From positions 19,864 to 83,863 of the forward strand of contig CAJWQD010000002.1 in the NCBI GenBank assembly GCA_913045135.1: a stretch of 64,000 nucleotides of DNA, read 5' to 3'. Source of the DNA: an uncultured Flammeovirgaceae bacterium. Lineage in GTDB: Bacteria > Bacteroidota > Bacteroidia > Cytophagales > Cyclobacteriaceae. A program made the position numbers and the translations under genes. Below, piece after piece: positions 10,101 through 20,157 of this stretch (its first letter is position 1; each line of letters starts with the position of its first letter). The notes under the pieces were generated by a model. It searched no databases. It was not told the origin of the DNA and saw only the letters and a program-made list of their open reading frames with translations.

Positions 10101-10388
10101 TTCAATGTTAATTTTGGTAATAGAAATCTTTTTAAAAATTTTGGATTTAATATTACCTACAGATATCAGAATAAGTTTAGGTGGGAGGGCTTTTTCGGTC
10201 AAGGAGATGTGCCTGCATACAACACGCTAGATGCTCAAGTTTCTTATAAACTTCCCACATTGAAGTCAGTTTTAAAACTGGGAGGTTCAAATCTATCTAA
10301 CAAGTATTATGTTCAAAGTTTTGGAGGCCCAAGTATTGGAGCTCTCTATTATTTGTCTATTACTTTTGATGAATTTATGAAAAGATAA
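7188..10388 (+). CDS. TonB-dependent outer membrane receptor with two carboxypeptidase-like regulatory domains
   Basis: A 1066-residue outer membrane receptor that takes in a substrate with energy from TonB. The start at 7188 gives a clear signal peptide (MKFVISNILILCGLLL, cleavage after SHA). Two CarbopepD-reg-like beta domains follow in tandem, about residues 25-98 (ISGNIIDENNKGIADASI) and 110-185 (ISGVVLDKENSEPLIGVNI). The plug starts near residue 200 (ESPVTVEKMNILDI) and holds GPSSALYGPNAFNGVLLI; the beta-barrel fills the rest and ends in an aromatic-rich strand. No SusD gene is adjacent, so it is not a standard polysaccharide pair. The substrate cannot be named. A terminator follows directly. 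Confidence 0.92.
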   Translation: MKFVISNILILCGLLLCPLLSHAQRSISGNIIDENNKGIADASIIIKNSEMGTQSNADGSFSLNLPEQLKSIIVSAEGFETQEINIGAKSFFDIKLIKNFKQKSRTQISGVVLDKENSEPLIGVNIIVQGTVLGTVTDLDGTFVLSVQAAPPILLAVSSIGYNSQEIEINDSNVGDLEIILEEAVEIGQEVVVSASRIEERILESPVTVEKMNILDIQNTSADNYYKAIANLKGIDVTSSSINFQVYNSRGFSNNGNTRFVQLIDGMDTQAPALNFPIGNLNGPSELDVESIEFIPGPSSALYGPNAFNGVLLINSKNPFEYQGLSAFQKIGMNHINDTQSNYTAQPMYEASIRYAKAYNNKFAFKVNFSYQVAEDWHGNSDVDRNASTNPFASIGGVNPGADRLHFQGDEAGVNLALLAQSDDFLTYGQLPLNKFSNNKFPRTYISAGDLPNHAVNITPYQEIDLIDYRAKNPKFNTAIHYRLNDKAELSYTFNGGWGTTIYTGAQRYSLRNFGIVQHKLELQGDNFHVRAYGTIENSGDSYITEFLGIRMHQDAINLANNDPARPAILPEGFFNYFGDYAVEYLRYLSVDEGLNPGDIQNIPSAERMQIEYAAHNYARDQIDGRYLADEVNGGFITEGATGDPYTLADLKSRVMTGVIPEGPLFNDRSAMYQADGQYDFKNDIDFMELQVGANFRMFDLNSNGTIFPDTVGNEITIKEYGIYAQSAKRVSNWLKLSGSVRYDKNENFKGQISRRISAVLNPNNKHFFRFSYQTGFRLPTTQNQYINLDVISTRLLGGLPEFYDQYVPDPQNNTYYKLQSVLDYRNEIYSGADSADAIMVLDRYTEFNPVKPEQTKAFEVGYKSVINNKLVIDISYWYQIFSNFITNIGVVDSIKSATNSRLLLGSSDDTYGFTTNMTNPVYTQGLAAELDYSLSKGYKFGINYTWNYFMTGEDYEQGNTLFDFNTPEHKFNVNFGNRNLFKNFGFNITYRYQNKFRWEGFFGQGDVPAYNTLDAQVSYKLPTLKSVLKLGGSNLSNKYYVQSFGGPSIGALYYLSITFDEFMKR

Positions 10389-10416
10389 TCTTTAGAATGC
10401 ATTTAAATCCTTATTT

Positions 10417-10445
10417 AAACCCTACTAATGGTGGGGTTTTTTATT
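10417..10445 (+). terminator. Rho-independent terminator after the TonB-dependent receptor
   Basis: A 9-base stem (AAACCCTAC at 10417-10425 with GTGGGGTTT at 10431-10439, including one G-T pair) has a five-base loop and runs into a T tract. It lies 28 bases after the receptor stop codon. Confidence 0.8.
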
Positions 10446-10464
10446 GTTTTATAAATTTGTAATT

Positions 10465-11304
10465 ATGACAGAGGATAATCGATACAGATATCTAAAAGAT
10501 ACGAGACAGAAACTCTTTATCATCATATTCGGTACAGATACTCCATTAGGTAGATTGTTTGATGTAGTTCTACTCTATGTAATATTAACTAGTATTTTGC
10601 TTGTCATGTTGGAGAGTGTTCAATCGATAAGCTATAGCTATGGATCATTTTTCTATGTTCTAGAATGGTCCTTTACTACATTCTTCACTATTGAATTTCT
10701 ATTGCGATTGTGGATATCCAGAAGACCTTTAAAATATTTATTAAGTTTTTATGGACTCGTTGATTTTATGGCTGTGATTCCTACTTATTTGACCTTATTT
10801 TATGCGGGAGGATCTTATTTGGTGGTTATTCGAGCAATTAGATTATTGCGGGTTTTTAGGATTCTAAAACTTAGCCGTCAACTCTCGGAATCTAGGGTAC
10901 TGGTCAAAGCTTTGGTCTCAGGAAGATATAAAATTTTGGTATTTCTAGGTGGAGTATTGGCTTTAGTAATCATCATGGGGACATTAATGTATCTTGTAGA
11001 GGGGAGCGAAAATGGATTTGATAGTATACCTAGAAGTATTTACTGGGCTATTGTGACTACTACTACGGTTGGATATGGGGATATATATCCTGTGACCGTT
11101 TTTGGACAAATCTTAGCAGCAGCGTTAATGTTGATGGGTTATGCCATCATAGCAGTTCCTACAGGAATTGTAAGCTCCGAGTTAAGTAAAAACTCTAACA
11201 AAAGAGTTTATAAGAAAAAAGTAAAATGTTCATCTTGTGGTAAAAGAAAACATAGCTTTAAAGCTAATTATTGTTCTCGCTGTGGTACTTTATTAGAATC
11301 TTAA
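10465..11304 (+). CDS. Voltage-gated K+ channel with a C-terminal zinc ribbon
   Basis: A 279-residue six-helix cation channel. The S4-like helix near residues 122-139 shows the regular charge pattern IRAIRLLRVFRILKLSR, and the pore loop near 198-206 has the K+ selectivity filter TTVGYGD. After the last helix the protein ends in a short Cys motif, CSSCGKRKHSFKANYCSRCG (about residues 256-275), two CxxC pairs that fit a zinc ribbon; this is not part of the basic channel fold. The start is the ATG at 10465; the TTG at 10444 lies inside the upstream terminator T tract and is unlikely. It is a single-gene unit ended by the inverted repeat at 11510. Confidence 0.9.
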   Translation: MTEDNRYRYLKDTRQKLFIIIFGTDTPLGRLFDVVLLYVILTSILLVMLESVQSISYSYGSFFYVLEWSFTTFFTIEFLLRLWISRRPLKYLLSFYGLVDFMAVIPTYLTLFYAGGSYLVVIRAIRLLRVFRILKLSRQLSESRVLVKALVSGRYKILVFLGGVLALVIIMGTLMYLVEGSENGFDSIPRSIYWAIVTTTTVGYGDIYPVTVFGQILAAALMLMGYAIIAVPTGIVSSELSKNSNKRVYKKKVKCSSCGKRKHSFKANYCSRCGTLLES

Positions 11305-11614
11305 TTGAATTTTAATTAGCGAAGATTTTTGGGTGGCTAATCAAATATGTTTTTGCCACTTGAATCGTGACCTATTGATGGATCAATTTAAGTGTGTTAT
11401 TAATGTATTATCATGGATAATATTCTGTGAAGATCTTAATTGACTAGAGATATGCTGTAATGGTTTAATTATTAAATAGATTATAGGTTGATATGAAATT
11501 CATTAGAAAAAAAGAAAAGGTTAACGAATTTCGTTAACCTTTTCTTTTAATAATTTAGAAATTAATGTGAATACTTATCGTTCACATCACCGGTATATAG
11601 GGGTTATGTTAGTC
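11305..11614. other. Intergenic region between convergent genes
   Basis: About 310 bases between the + strand channel and the minus-strand FAS1 lipoprotein. Apart from the inverted repeat at 11510-11548 I see no feature. Confidence 0.5.
11510..11548. terminator. Perfect 18-bp inverted repeat, bidirectional terminator
   Basis: Arms at 11510-11527 and 11531-11548 are perfect reverse complements around a three-base centre. The outer part of each arm is A-rich on one side and T-rich on the other, so a hairpin with a T tract forms from either strand. It sits between two genes that converge, as expected for a shared terminator. Confidence 0.85.
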
Positions 11615-14119
11615 TTAACCACCATTTCCACCGCCGGTTCCATCACCTGGTCCACCGCCGGTTCCATCACCTGGTCCACCGCCAGTTTGAAGCCCTTGGT
11701 ATTCAAGGACAAACACCCATACACCATCACCATCAGGAGAATAGTCTACCATAAAAGTAGCAAGACCATCTGCTTCTTCTGCGTCATCTCCGATGTAAGT
11801 GTAGGTAACAGATTCAGGAACGTTAGCGGCATCTACCTCAGCCCCGAGTTGTCCATTGTTCGTTACTTTCGCAAGCCCAAAGTAAGCACCTGTTCCATTT
11901 AGGGTGACTGTTTGAGCATCTACATTAATTTCATATGAAAATGGTGCATTTGAGACATCATGGGGTGCAACAGGATCACCACATTGTTCCTCATCTACGC
12001 CTTGCCATGGTTCTAACCACGTTGCCCCGTCATGCAGGATTTCATACATTCCGGTCCAAATCTCTTCTCCATCCTCATTAATACTCATTTCGCCAGGATT
12101 AAAAATATATGTATCATCAAAAAGGCAACCTCTTGTATCAACATCTCCAGCGCTATTAGACCACCAACCAAGATCATTTTCATTAGGGCCTACAGCCAAT
12201 GCCGCTGGTATGGGAGCAATTTGCCAAGCACCCACCATTGGTCCATTTTCATCATCCCATCCACCATGTCCATCGCCAGGTAAATCAGTACCCTCATCGT
12301 CATAATCTTCATCAAGCCACTCATCGTTTTCAAGAACGAAGACCCAGACTCCATCACCATCGGGAGAGTAATCTACCATGAACGTAGCATGGTGATCTTC
12401 CTCATCCACTTCATCTCCTACATAAGTGTAAGTAATAGATTCAGGGACGTCACTGGCATCTAACTCGGCCCCGAGTTGTCCCTCATTGGTAACCTTTGCA
12501 AGTCCAAAATAGGCACCTACTCCGAAGAGTGTAACAGTCTCCTCATCAGCATTTACTTCGTAGGTAAATGGTGCGTTTGATTCATCATGCGGTGCAACGG
12601 GGTCACCACATTGCTCCTCATCTACGCCCTGCCATGGCTCTATCCATGTGGACCCATCAGTGATGATTGTATATTCTCCAGTCCAAATTTCATCGCCGTC
12701 CTCATTTATACTCATTTCGCCCTCATCAAATATATATTCATCGTCAAAAAGGCATCCTCTTGTTTCGATGTCACCAGCACTGTTCGACCACCATCCTAAA
12801 TCACCGAGATTAGGACCTACAGCTAGCGCTCCGGGAATAGGAGCAATGTGCCAAGTTCCCTCCATGGGATTGCCTTCATCTTCATCATCTTCATCATCTA
12901 ATCCCATGGGAGATAAAAATCCTGCAATGACATGGATTACGCCATTTACATTCACTTGAGCATCCGGAATCAAAACTTCAGCATCCCAAAATCCTGCTGA
13001 ATCTTCGCTCATCCCGAGTAGAGCATCAAAATTAGCATCTATGAGTACACCAGTGGCGCCTCCAAATTGGCCTGCAAGCTCAGCTTTATATTTAATGTAT
13101 AGGGGTAGAGGTGTCATTTCGCCATCCTCATCTGGAACTTCAAACATTCCGTTTACAAACACTCCATCATCAAATATGCCACCGGTCAACCATAAAGCAT
13201 CAAGAGTAGGAGAGACATTATCGGTTGCTTCAAGTGCTGCTGTCTCATTGACAACATGGTGTGAAAGAATTCCATACCAATCTTCTCCATCGAAGGCATC
13301 AGCTGAAAGACCAGCTGCTTCAAAAACTTGGTTGGGTACTGCAAATACTGTTGACATTACCTCTGGATCTGAAAGAAAATCTATTAAACTTGGAAGCTCA
13401 TTAACAACAGCAAAAACTTCTGATGCTTGAAGCGCATCACCCATTTCTGAGAACATATCGCTTATTAGTAATGATGCAGCATTGGTACCTAAAATACTTG
13501 CCAATAAACCGCCCGTGGAGGGTGGTATAAGTACTGTCCCAACATCCCAAATAACCCCATTTGAAGCTATAACGGGCTCATCTGCTACCAAGATACCTTT
13601 CGTGTTAGATCCTGTGAGGAGCGTACCATCTTCAGGCGATCCCTCTGAACCATCAGCATCAGGATTGTTTAAATTTACTATGATTGCTTCACCTTGAACG
13701 GTTTCAATACTTCCTCCTGGGGTAATTTCCGTTACGATATAACCAGCACCGTGAAAGGTTAATAATGAGACGATGATGGCTGGACTTACGTCAGAAGCTT
13801 TACTTACTCCCACCGTTGCATACAATGCCGCAAAAGCATCGTTGTCAGGTGCAAATAGAGTAAAAGAGCCTTCATCTGAAAACAGGGAGGAAAGCAAAGT
13901 ACCGTTTTCGTCAATAGGATATGATTCGAGTAGATAAATTAGAGTGTCATAACCTCCGAGATCTTCCAATGTTTCCATAATATTTTCATATTCTGTTTCT
14001 ACCACGTCCAATGGATTATCGACGTCGTCGTCATCACTACAATTGGTGAGAAATGTTAAACTCAAGGCCATCACCAGCATTGTGAAGTACTTGAATGGTG
14101 TTAAAATTTTATTTTTCAT
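11615..14119 (-). CDS. Surface lipoprotein with FAS1 (fasciclin) domains and a duplicated C-terminal unit
   Basis: An 834-residue lipoprotein. The signal ends in a lipobox, SLTFLTNC, followed by an acidic run SDDDDVDN. Residues about 45-410 hold two FAS1-type adhesion domains (YDTLIYLLESYPI and SFTLFAPDNDAFAAL in the first; STVFAVPNQVFEAAGL and VNVNGVIHVI in the second). Residues 421-605 and 630-815 are two copies of one unit (APIPxALAVGPN, LGWWSNSAGD, EIWTGxY, WQGVDEEQCGDPVAPHD, FMVDYSPDGDGVWVFVLE) that are highly alike. The protein ends in a Gly/Pro/Asp-rich repeat tail. A role in surface adhesion or matrix is inferred from the FAS1 domains; the duplicated unit also resembles modules seen in secreted Bacteroidota proteins. 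No neighbour gives further context. Confidence 0.85.
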   Translation of the reverse strand: MKNKILTPFKYFTMLVMALSLTFLTNCSDDDDVDNPLDVVETEYENIMETLEDLGGYDTLIYLLESYPIDENGTLLSSLFSDEGSFTLFAPDNDAFAALYATVGVSKASDVSPAIIVSLLTFHGAGYIVTEITPGGSIETVQGEAIIVNLNNPDADGSEGSPEDGTLLTGSNTKGILVADEPVIASNGVIWDVGTVLIPPSTGGLLASILGTNAASLLISDMFSEMGDALQASEVFAVVNELPSLIDFLSDPEVMSTVFAVPNQVFEAAGLSADAFDGEDWYGILSHHVVNETAALEATDNVSPTLDALWLTGGIFDDGVFVNGMFEVPDEDGEMTPLPLYIKYKAELAGQFGGATGVLIDANFDALLGMSEDSAGFWDAEVLIPDAQVNVNGVIHVIAGFLSPMGLDDEDDEDEGNPMEGTWHIAPIPGALAVGPNLGDLGWWSNSAGDIETRGCLFDDEYIFDEGEMSINEDGDEIWTGEYTIITDGSTWIEPWQGVDEEQCGDPVAPHDESNAPFTYEVNADEETVTLFGVGAYFGLAKVTNEGQLGAELDASDVPESITYTYVGDEVDEEDHHATFMVDYSPDGDGVWVFVLENDEWLDEDYDDEGTDLPGDGHGGWDDENGPMVGAWQIAPIPAALAVGPNENDLGWWSNSAGDVDTRGCLFDDTYIFNPGEMSINEDGEEIWTGMYEILHDGATWLEPWQGVDEEQCGDPVAPHDVSNAPFSYEINVDAQTVTLNGTGAYFGLAKVTNNGQLGAEVDAANVPESVTYTYIGDDAEEADGLATFMVDYSPDGDGVWVFVLEYQGLQTGGGPGDGTGGGPGDGTGGGNGG
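11690..12859 (-). repeat. Tandem coding duplication, 627-base period
   Basis: Inside the FAS1 lipoprotein gene the segment starting at codon 421 (base 12859) is repeated starting at codon 630 (base 12232), a period of 209 codons. Long stretches agree residue for residue, for example WQGVDEEQCGDPVAPHD and MVDYSPDGDGVWVFVLE. The DNA copies differ at many third codon positions, so the duplication is not very recent. Confidence 0.85.
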
Positions 14120-15029
14120 AATGATTTTTTATTTGTTTTTCTTCTTTTATTTTATTCTTCTATTTTATATTTTACTTTATTCTTCTTCTTGTTATTTATT
14201 TACTTGTTTAAAAAAATTATGATTTTTGGTTGTATATATTCATTTTCATATAACAAACATTTATACTTCGTTTGACATTAAGGTAACCCCTTATCTAAAT
14301 GAATATTTTATTATCTTTTTTACGTTACTTGTTTACATTACTTGAATAAACCTTGCTCTCTCTTATTGTTTACTGTAAAAATTCTAGTTTCTTAACTACT
14401 CCTTTTCTTTTCTTCCTTTTTCTTACCTATACTTTCTTTCCTGTACAGTTTTCTCGTGGTATTGACCATTTCTGTCTTCTTGACCTTCGTATTTTGCAAC
14501 AGCATTCGCAAAGCAACATGAGCAGAAAGGGATTCGTAGGTTTTATTGATCCTTGTTTTTAGTTTTTAATTATTATCTATTTTACCGTGTACAGAAAATT
14601 CTAACATACAATTTTACATTAATAAATTTAAATATTTCACGGAAATTTAATAAAAAGATGGTTGAAGAGGGAAACCCAAAAAAAAATTATTTTAAATATA
14701 TCCTTAATCAAACAGCTATTATTTGTATAGATCATATTATTTAAGGTTATTTTTTATCAAATTTAAAATAATACCATAAATAATTTGTGTTTTAATCAGT
14801 ATAAGAAATCCAACGATCATTCAATTAAATGGTTTTGTTAAAAAAAATTATCAATTTCAATGTTGGAAAGAGTCAGAATCACTTTTCACATTCATAATAC
14901 GGATGTTCATTTCCACTTCACTTTGTATTTTTAGATATTTAAAAATTGAATACAACTTAATTTTTTTTCTAGCTAGATTAAATTTGAGCTGTTAAAAATT
15001 TTATATACTAATTTGAATTAAAAATTAGG
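14120..15029. other. Long non-coding region between divergent units
   Basis: About 900 bases separate the FAS1 lipoprotein (minus) from the leader of the ilv cluster (plus). The first 100 bases are strongly T-rich on the + strand, that is an A-rich leader for the lipoprotein mRNA. The part at about 14440-14560 is richer in G and C than its surroundings and has an open minus-strand frame of some 45 codons without recognisable family. The rest is very AT-rich, and I see no RNA gene or repeat array. Confidence 0.5.
14979..14986 (+). promoter_or_regulatory. Candidate -7 promoter element TAAATTTG for the ilv-leu-thr cluster
   Basis: Exact match to TAnnTTTG, about 260 bases before ilvE and 44 bases before the short leader ORF. 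Transcription would start near 14993 and include that ORF and the hairpin. No TTTG sits at the right distance upstream, so support is partial. Confidence 0.4.
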
Positions 15030-15134
15030 ATGTTTATACAAATTCAAACATTTTTGTACCTAGACTTAGCTTTATTGAACATTGATGTGTTAATTTGGCT
15101 AAAACTGTTAAATGTTTGTGCCGATTTTAATTAA
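15030..15134 (+). CDS. Possible leader peptide, 34 codons, rich in Leu/Ile/Val
   Basis: A short ATG-started frame lying between a candidate promoter and a hairpin upstream of ilvE. Of 34 residues, 9 are Leu, 4 Ile and 2 Val, and they cluster in the part LALLNIDVLIWLKLLNV. That is what a control peptide for a branched-chain operon would look like. AT-rich DNA gives many Leu and Ile codons by chance, there is no strong ribosome-binding site, and the stop codon lies 67 bases before the hairpin, so I hold this as a candidate only. Confidence 0.3.
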   Translation: MFIQIQTFLYLDLALLNIDVLIWLKLLNVCADFN

Positions 15135-15201
15135 AAATTTAATTAGCATACCTACGATTGTAATCATGCAAATCTGAGTTGGCTTATTTAATAAATAAAA
15201 A

Positions 15202-15232
15202 AGAGCCATTCCGAATAAATAAGAATGGCTCT
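15202..15232 (+). promoter_or_regulatory. 10-bp hairpin directly upstream of ilvE
   Basis: AGAGCCATTC at 15202-15211 pairs perfectly with GAATGGCTCT at 15223-15232 around an 11-base AT-rich loop. The stem ends 13 bases before the ilvE ATG. It is followed by CTCTATAT, not a clean T tract, so it may act on translation or mRNA stability rather than as a terminator. A weaker competing pairing of 15181-15189 with 15193-15207 would use part of the left arm. Confidence 0.55.
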
Positions 15233-15245
15233 CTCTATATAAAAA

Positions 15246-16136
15246 ATGTATTTTCAAGAGGATAGTATTGTATTTTTAGATGGTAATTGGATCGAAGTAA
15301 GAAAGGCAAATTTTAGTCTTTTTAGTCAAACTATGCATTATGGTTTTGGTGCCTTCGATGGAATGAGATCTTATAAAAATGCTGAGGGGTGCAATATTTT
15401 CAAAGCAAAAGAACATTTCGAAAGGTTGATTGTCGCCTGCCGTCAATTAACCCTAGAAATACCGTATGGCGTTGATGAGCTTGTGAATGTTGCCTATAAA
15501 TTGCTTAAAAAAAATAAGTTAGTGAATGCCTATGTAAGACCATTAATTTTTATGGACACCAATATGGATCTTACAACAGATAGTAAAGTACATGTTTTTA
15601 TAGCTGCATGGAGGTGGAAAAAATATTTGGGTAATGAACCCTTAAATCTTATGATCTCCGAGCATACTAAAACCGTAGGTTTAGCAAATAAAATAAATGC
15701 CAAAATTACCAGTAATTATACAAATTCTATCTTGGCATCTTCCCAGGCCAAAAAATTAGGTTATAGTGAAGCTTTGATGCTTGATATTAACGGTAATATA
15801 TCAGAAAGTCCAGCGGCTAATCTTTTTTATGAGAAAGATGGTGAACTTTTCACCCCAACTACCGACTATGCTTACGATGGTATCACTCGTAAAACAATTA
15901 TTGAGCTCGCAAAACAATGGAATATAAAGGTTACCGAAAAAGAAATTACGCCAGAAGAAATATATAAGGCTGATTACGCTTTCTTGACAGGCACTGCGAC
16001 AGAGGTATCGACCATAAGTAGTATCAACGGTGAAATTTTTAAGGCCGAGTGGGAGGATTCTAACGCGCACAGTCTTTATATGATGTACCGTCAGCTAGTA
16101 ATGTTTAATGAATACCAGGGACTAACTATTGTCTAA
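15246..16136 (+). CDS. ilvE: Branched-chain amino acid aminotransferase IlvE
   Basis: A 296-residue fold-type IV PLP enzyme that adds the amino group in the last step of valine, leucine and isoleucine synthesis, with glutamate as donor. Family blocks seen include [19 protein letters not shown] near residues 23-41, the PLP lysine in [12 protein letters not shown] near 153-164, [19 protein letters not shown] near 174-192 and the [11 protein letters not shown] block. The ATG at 15246 lies just after the hairpin. This is the first gene of the long biosynthetic cluster, and ilvD follows after four bases. Confidence 0.96.
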   Translation: MYFQEDSIVFLDGNWIEVRKANFSLFSQTMHYGFGAFDGMRSYKNAEGCNIFKAKEHFERLIVACRQLTLEIPYGVDELVNVAYKLLKKNKLVNAYVRPLIFMDTNMDLTTDSKVHVFIAAWRWKKYLGNEPLNLMISEHTKTVGLANKINAKITSNYTNSILASSQAKKLGYSEALMLDINGNISESPAANLFYEKDGELFTPTTDYAYDGITRKTIIELAKQWNIKVTEKEITPEEIYKADYAFLTGTATEVSTISSINGEIFKAEWEDSNAHSLYMMYRQLVMFNEYQGLTIV

Positions 16137-16140
16137 AATC

Positions 16141-17814
16141 ATGTCCACATTGAACAAATACAGTAAAGTGATAACTCAAGACCCAAGCCAGCCAGCTTCT
16201 CAAGCTATGTTGTATGCAGTTGGATTATCTACCTCAGACTTGTCAAAGGGCCAGGTTGGTATTGTTAGTACGGGTTTTGAAGGTAACCCTTGCAATATGC
16301 ATTTGAATATTTTGGCACACCAAGTTAAAAAAGGAGTTTTGGAAGCTGATTTGGTGGGTTTGATCTTTAATACAATTGGAGTGAGTGATGGTATCTCAAA
16401 CGGGACAGAGGGTATGAAATATTCCTTAGTTTCTCGAGACATCATAGCAGACTCAATAGAAACGGTTGTCAACGCGCAGTATTACGATGCTGTTGTCCCA
16501 GTTGTAGGGTGCGATAAGAACATGCCTGCTGCCATTATGGCCTTGGGAAGATTAAATCGACCTGGATTAATGGTTTATGGTGGAAGTATTAAGCCTGGAA
16601 AATGGAAAGGGAAAGATCTTAATATCGTTTCAGCTTTTGAAGCGTATGGTGCCAAATTATCAAATAGCATCTCAGAAGAAGATTATGAAGGTATCATAAA
16701 AAATTCAATTCCGGGTCCAGGAGCATGCGGTGGTATGTACACAGCCAATACCATGTCCTCGGCGATAGAAGCTTTGGGAATGAGTCTACCTTTTTCATCA
16801 TCTAATCCCGCAGAAAGTCTAGACAAAGAGTCAGAAACCTTGAAAGTTGGAGCGGCGATCAAAAATCTAATGATACAGGATATTCTACCCAGGCAAATCA
16901 TGACAAAGCACGCTTTTGAAAACGCAATTGCGACCGTAATGGTATTGGGAGGCTCAACTAACGCAGTGTTGCACCTTATTGCTATGGCTAAATCGGTAGA
17001 TGTACATATTGGTTTAGATGATTTTCAAAGAATATCTGATAACACTCCTTTTATAGCAGACTTAAAACCTTCAGGATCGTATTTGATGGAAGATTTACAT
17101 TATGTCGGAGGAGTTCCTGCAGTATTAAAAGAGATGTTAAAGCTGGGTTATTTGCAAGGAGACTGCTTAACGGTCACAGGGAAAAGTATTGGAGAAAACT
17201 TGGAGGTAGTAAAATCTTTGAGTGAGAAGCAAAAGATAATTGTATCTTTCGATAATCCTATAAAAGCGAATGGGCATTTACAGATTCTATACGGTAACTT
17301 AGCTCCTTCAGGTGCTGTAGCAAAAATTACAGGAAAGGAAGGAGAGATTTTTGAGGGTCCTGCCAGAATTTACGAGGATGAATTTGCTGCTATTAAAGGT
17401 ATCAAAGAGGAGGTGAAGAAAGGGGAAGTTATAGTAATCAGGTACTCTGGCCCAAAAGGTGCTCCAGGTATGCCAGAAATGTTAAAGCCTACCGGTGCTG
17501 TCATGGGTGCCGGACTTGGTAAAGATGTCGCATTGATAACAGATGGAAGATTTTCAGGTGGTTCTCATGGCTTTGTAGTAGGACATATTACCCCAGAGGC
17601 GCAAGAGGGGGGACCTTTGGCTTTTGCGCAAAACGGAGATATCATTAGGATAGACTCCATCAGCAATCAATTGGAATTGAAAATTTCTGATGAGGAGTTG
17701 GAAAAAAGGAAATCAATTTGGGTTCAACCCGATTATAAAGCAAACAAAGGAGTGTTAAAAAAATATATCAATTCGGTTGCTACGGCATCTGAGGGTTGTG
17801 TTACAGATCAATAA
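16141..17814 (+). CDS. ilvD: Dihydroxy-acid dehydratase IlvD
   Basis: A 557-residue Fe-S enzyme that dehydrates 2,3-dihydroxy-isovalerate and 2,3-dihydroxy-3-methylvalerate, the common third step of valine and isoleucine synthesis. Cluster-binding cysteines lie in [21 protein letters not shown] and [17 protein letters not shown]. The C-terminal block [20 protein letters not shown] is typical. The ATG at 16141 fits the family N-terminus ([11 protein letters not shown]); a TTG four codons earlier is less likely. It is spaced four bases from ilvE and two from ilvB. Confidence 0.97.
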   Translation: MSTLNKYSKVITQDPSQPASQAMLYAVGLSTSDLSKGQVGIVSTGFEGNPCNMHLNILAHQVKKGVLEADLVGLIFNTIGVSDGISNGTEGMKYSLVSRDIIADSIETVVNAQYYDAVVPVVGCDKNMPAAIMALGRLNRPGLMVYGGSIKPGKWKGKDLNIVSAFEAYGAKLSNSISEEDYEGIIKNSIPGPGACGGMYTANTMSSAIEALGMSLPFSSSNPAESLDKESETLKVGAAIKNLMIQDILPRQIMTKHAFENAIATVMVLGGSTNAVLHLIAMAKSVDVHIGLDDFQRISDNTPFIADLKPSGSYLMEDLHYVGGVPAVLKEMLKLGYLQGDCLTVTGKSIGENLEVVKSLSEKQKIIVSFDNPIKANGHLQILYGNLAPSGAVAKITGKEGEIFEGPARIYEDEFAAIKGIKEEVKKGEVIVIRYSGPKGAPGMPEMLKPTGAVMGAGLGKDVALITDGRFSGGSHGFVVGHITPEAQEGGPLAFAQNGDIIRIDSISNQLELKISDEELEKRKSIWVQPDYKANKGVLKKYINSVATASEGCVTDQ

Positions 17815-17816
17815 TT

Positions 17817-19550
<1,734 letters not shown>

Positions 19551-19551
19551 C

Positions 19552-20136
19552 ATGAGCTTGAAACCTATACAATCTACTTCAACACTTAGAGATTTTACTT
19601 TATCAGTACTTACTGAGGATAAGGCGGGTTTAATCAATCAATTAACTATTATTTTCACAAAACGAAAAATCAATATTAGTAGCCTAAATGTGTCCAATTC
19701 AGAGGTAGCTGGTGTAAGTCGTTTTACAATAGTTACGAGAACCAACAGAAATATGATCGACAAGATTGTTAAACAAATTAGAAAACTGATTGATGTATTG
19801 GGTGCGTTTGTCTATGAAGAAGATCAGATTTTCTATCAAGAAATTGCCCTTTATAAAGTACCTACAAAAGCTTTTATTAATGGGAATTCAGTGGAAGATC
19901 TAGTAAGAAATAGTGGGGCGCGTATTTTAGTTGTCGAAGAGGAATGCATCATAATTGAAAAAACGGGTCATTCAAAAGAAACTCATGATTTATATCAAAA
20001 ACTCGAACCTTTTGGATTGCTTGAATTTATTCGATCAGGCCGTGTAGCAGTATCGAAGTCAACAAGAAAAACTGAAGCCTATATCAAAGGTTTAGAGGCT
20101 TCAAATTCAAATAAGTTAAGTATTAAAGATTTTTAA
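19552..20136 (+). CDS. ilvN: Acetolactate synthase small (regulatory) subunit IlvN
   Basis: A 194-residue regulatory subunit that binds valine and adjusts IlvB. The N-terminal ACT domain (FTLSVLTEDKAGLINQLTII, then FTKRKINISSLNVSNSE) is clear, and the C-terminal half has the ACT-like second domain of the long form. The start ATG is one base after the ilvB stop codon. Valine feedback is inferred from the family; the binding residues were not mapped. Confidence 0.93.
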   Translation: MSLKPIQSTSTLRDFTLSVLTEDKAGLINQLTIIFTKRKINISSLNVSNSEVAGVSRFTIVTRTNRNMIDKIVKQIRKLIDVLGAFVYEEDQIFYQEIALYKVPTKAFINGNSVEDLVRNSGARILVVEEECIIIEKTGHSKETHDLYQKLEPFGLLEFIRSGRVAVSKSTRKTEAYIKGLEASNSNKLSIKDF

Positions 20137-20157
20137 TTAGAAATAAAAGTTAGACAA

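Noticed and set aside
7188-10388. Considered as a SusC-type polysaccharide receptor
   Set aside because: No SusD gene follows; a terminator and a K+ channel come next, and the protein lacks clear SusC marks.
12032-13697. Several + strand frames of 60-129 codons inside the FAS1 lipoprotein gene
   Set aside because: They are shadows of a strongly coding minus-strand gene; their Ser/Pro/His-rich make-up follows from its Asp/Gly codons.
14353-14744. Two small + strand frames of 69 and 63 codons
   Set aside because: Leu/Phe- or Asn/Lys-rich by base composition, no start context, no family resemblance.
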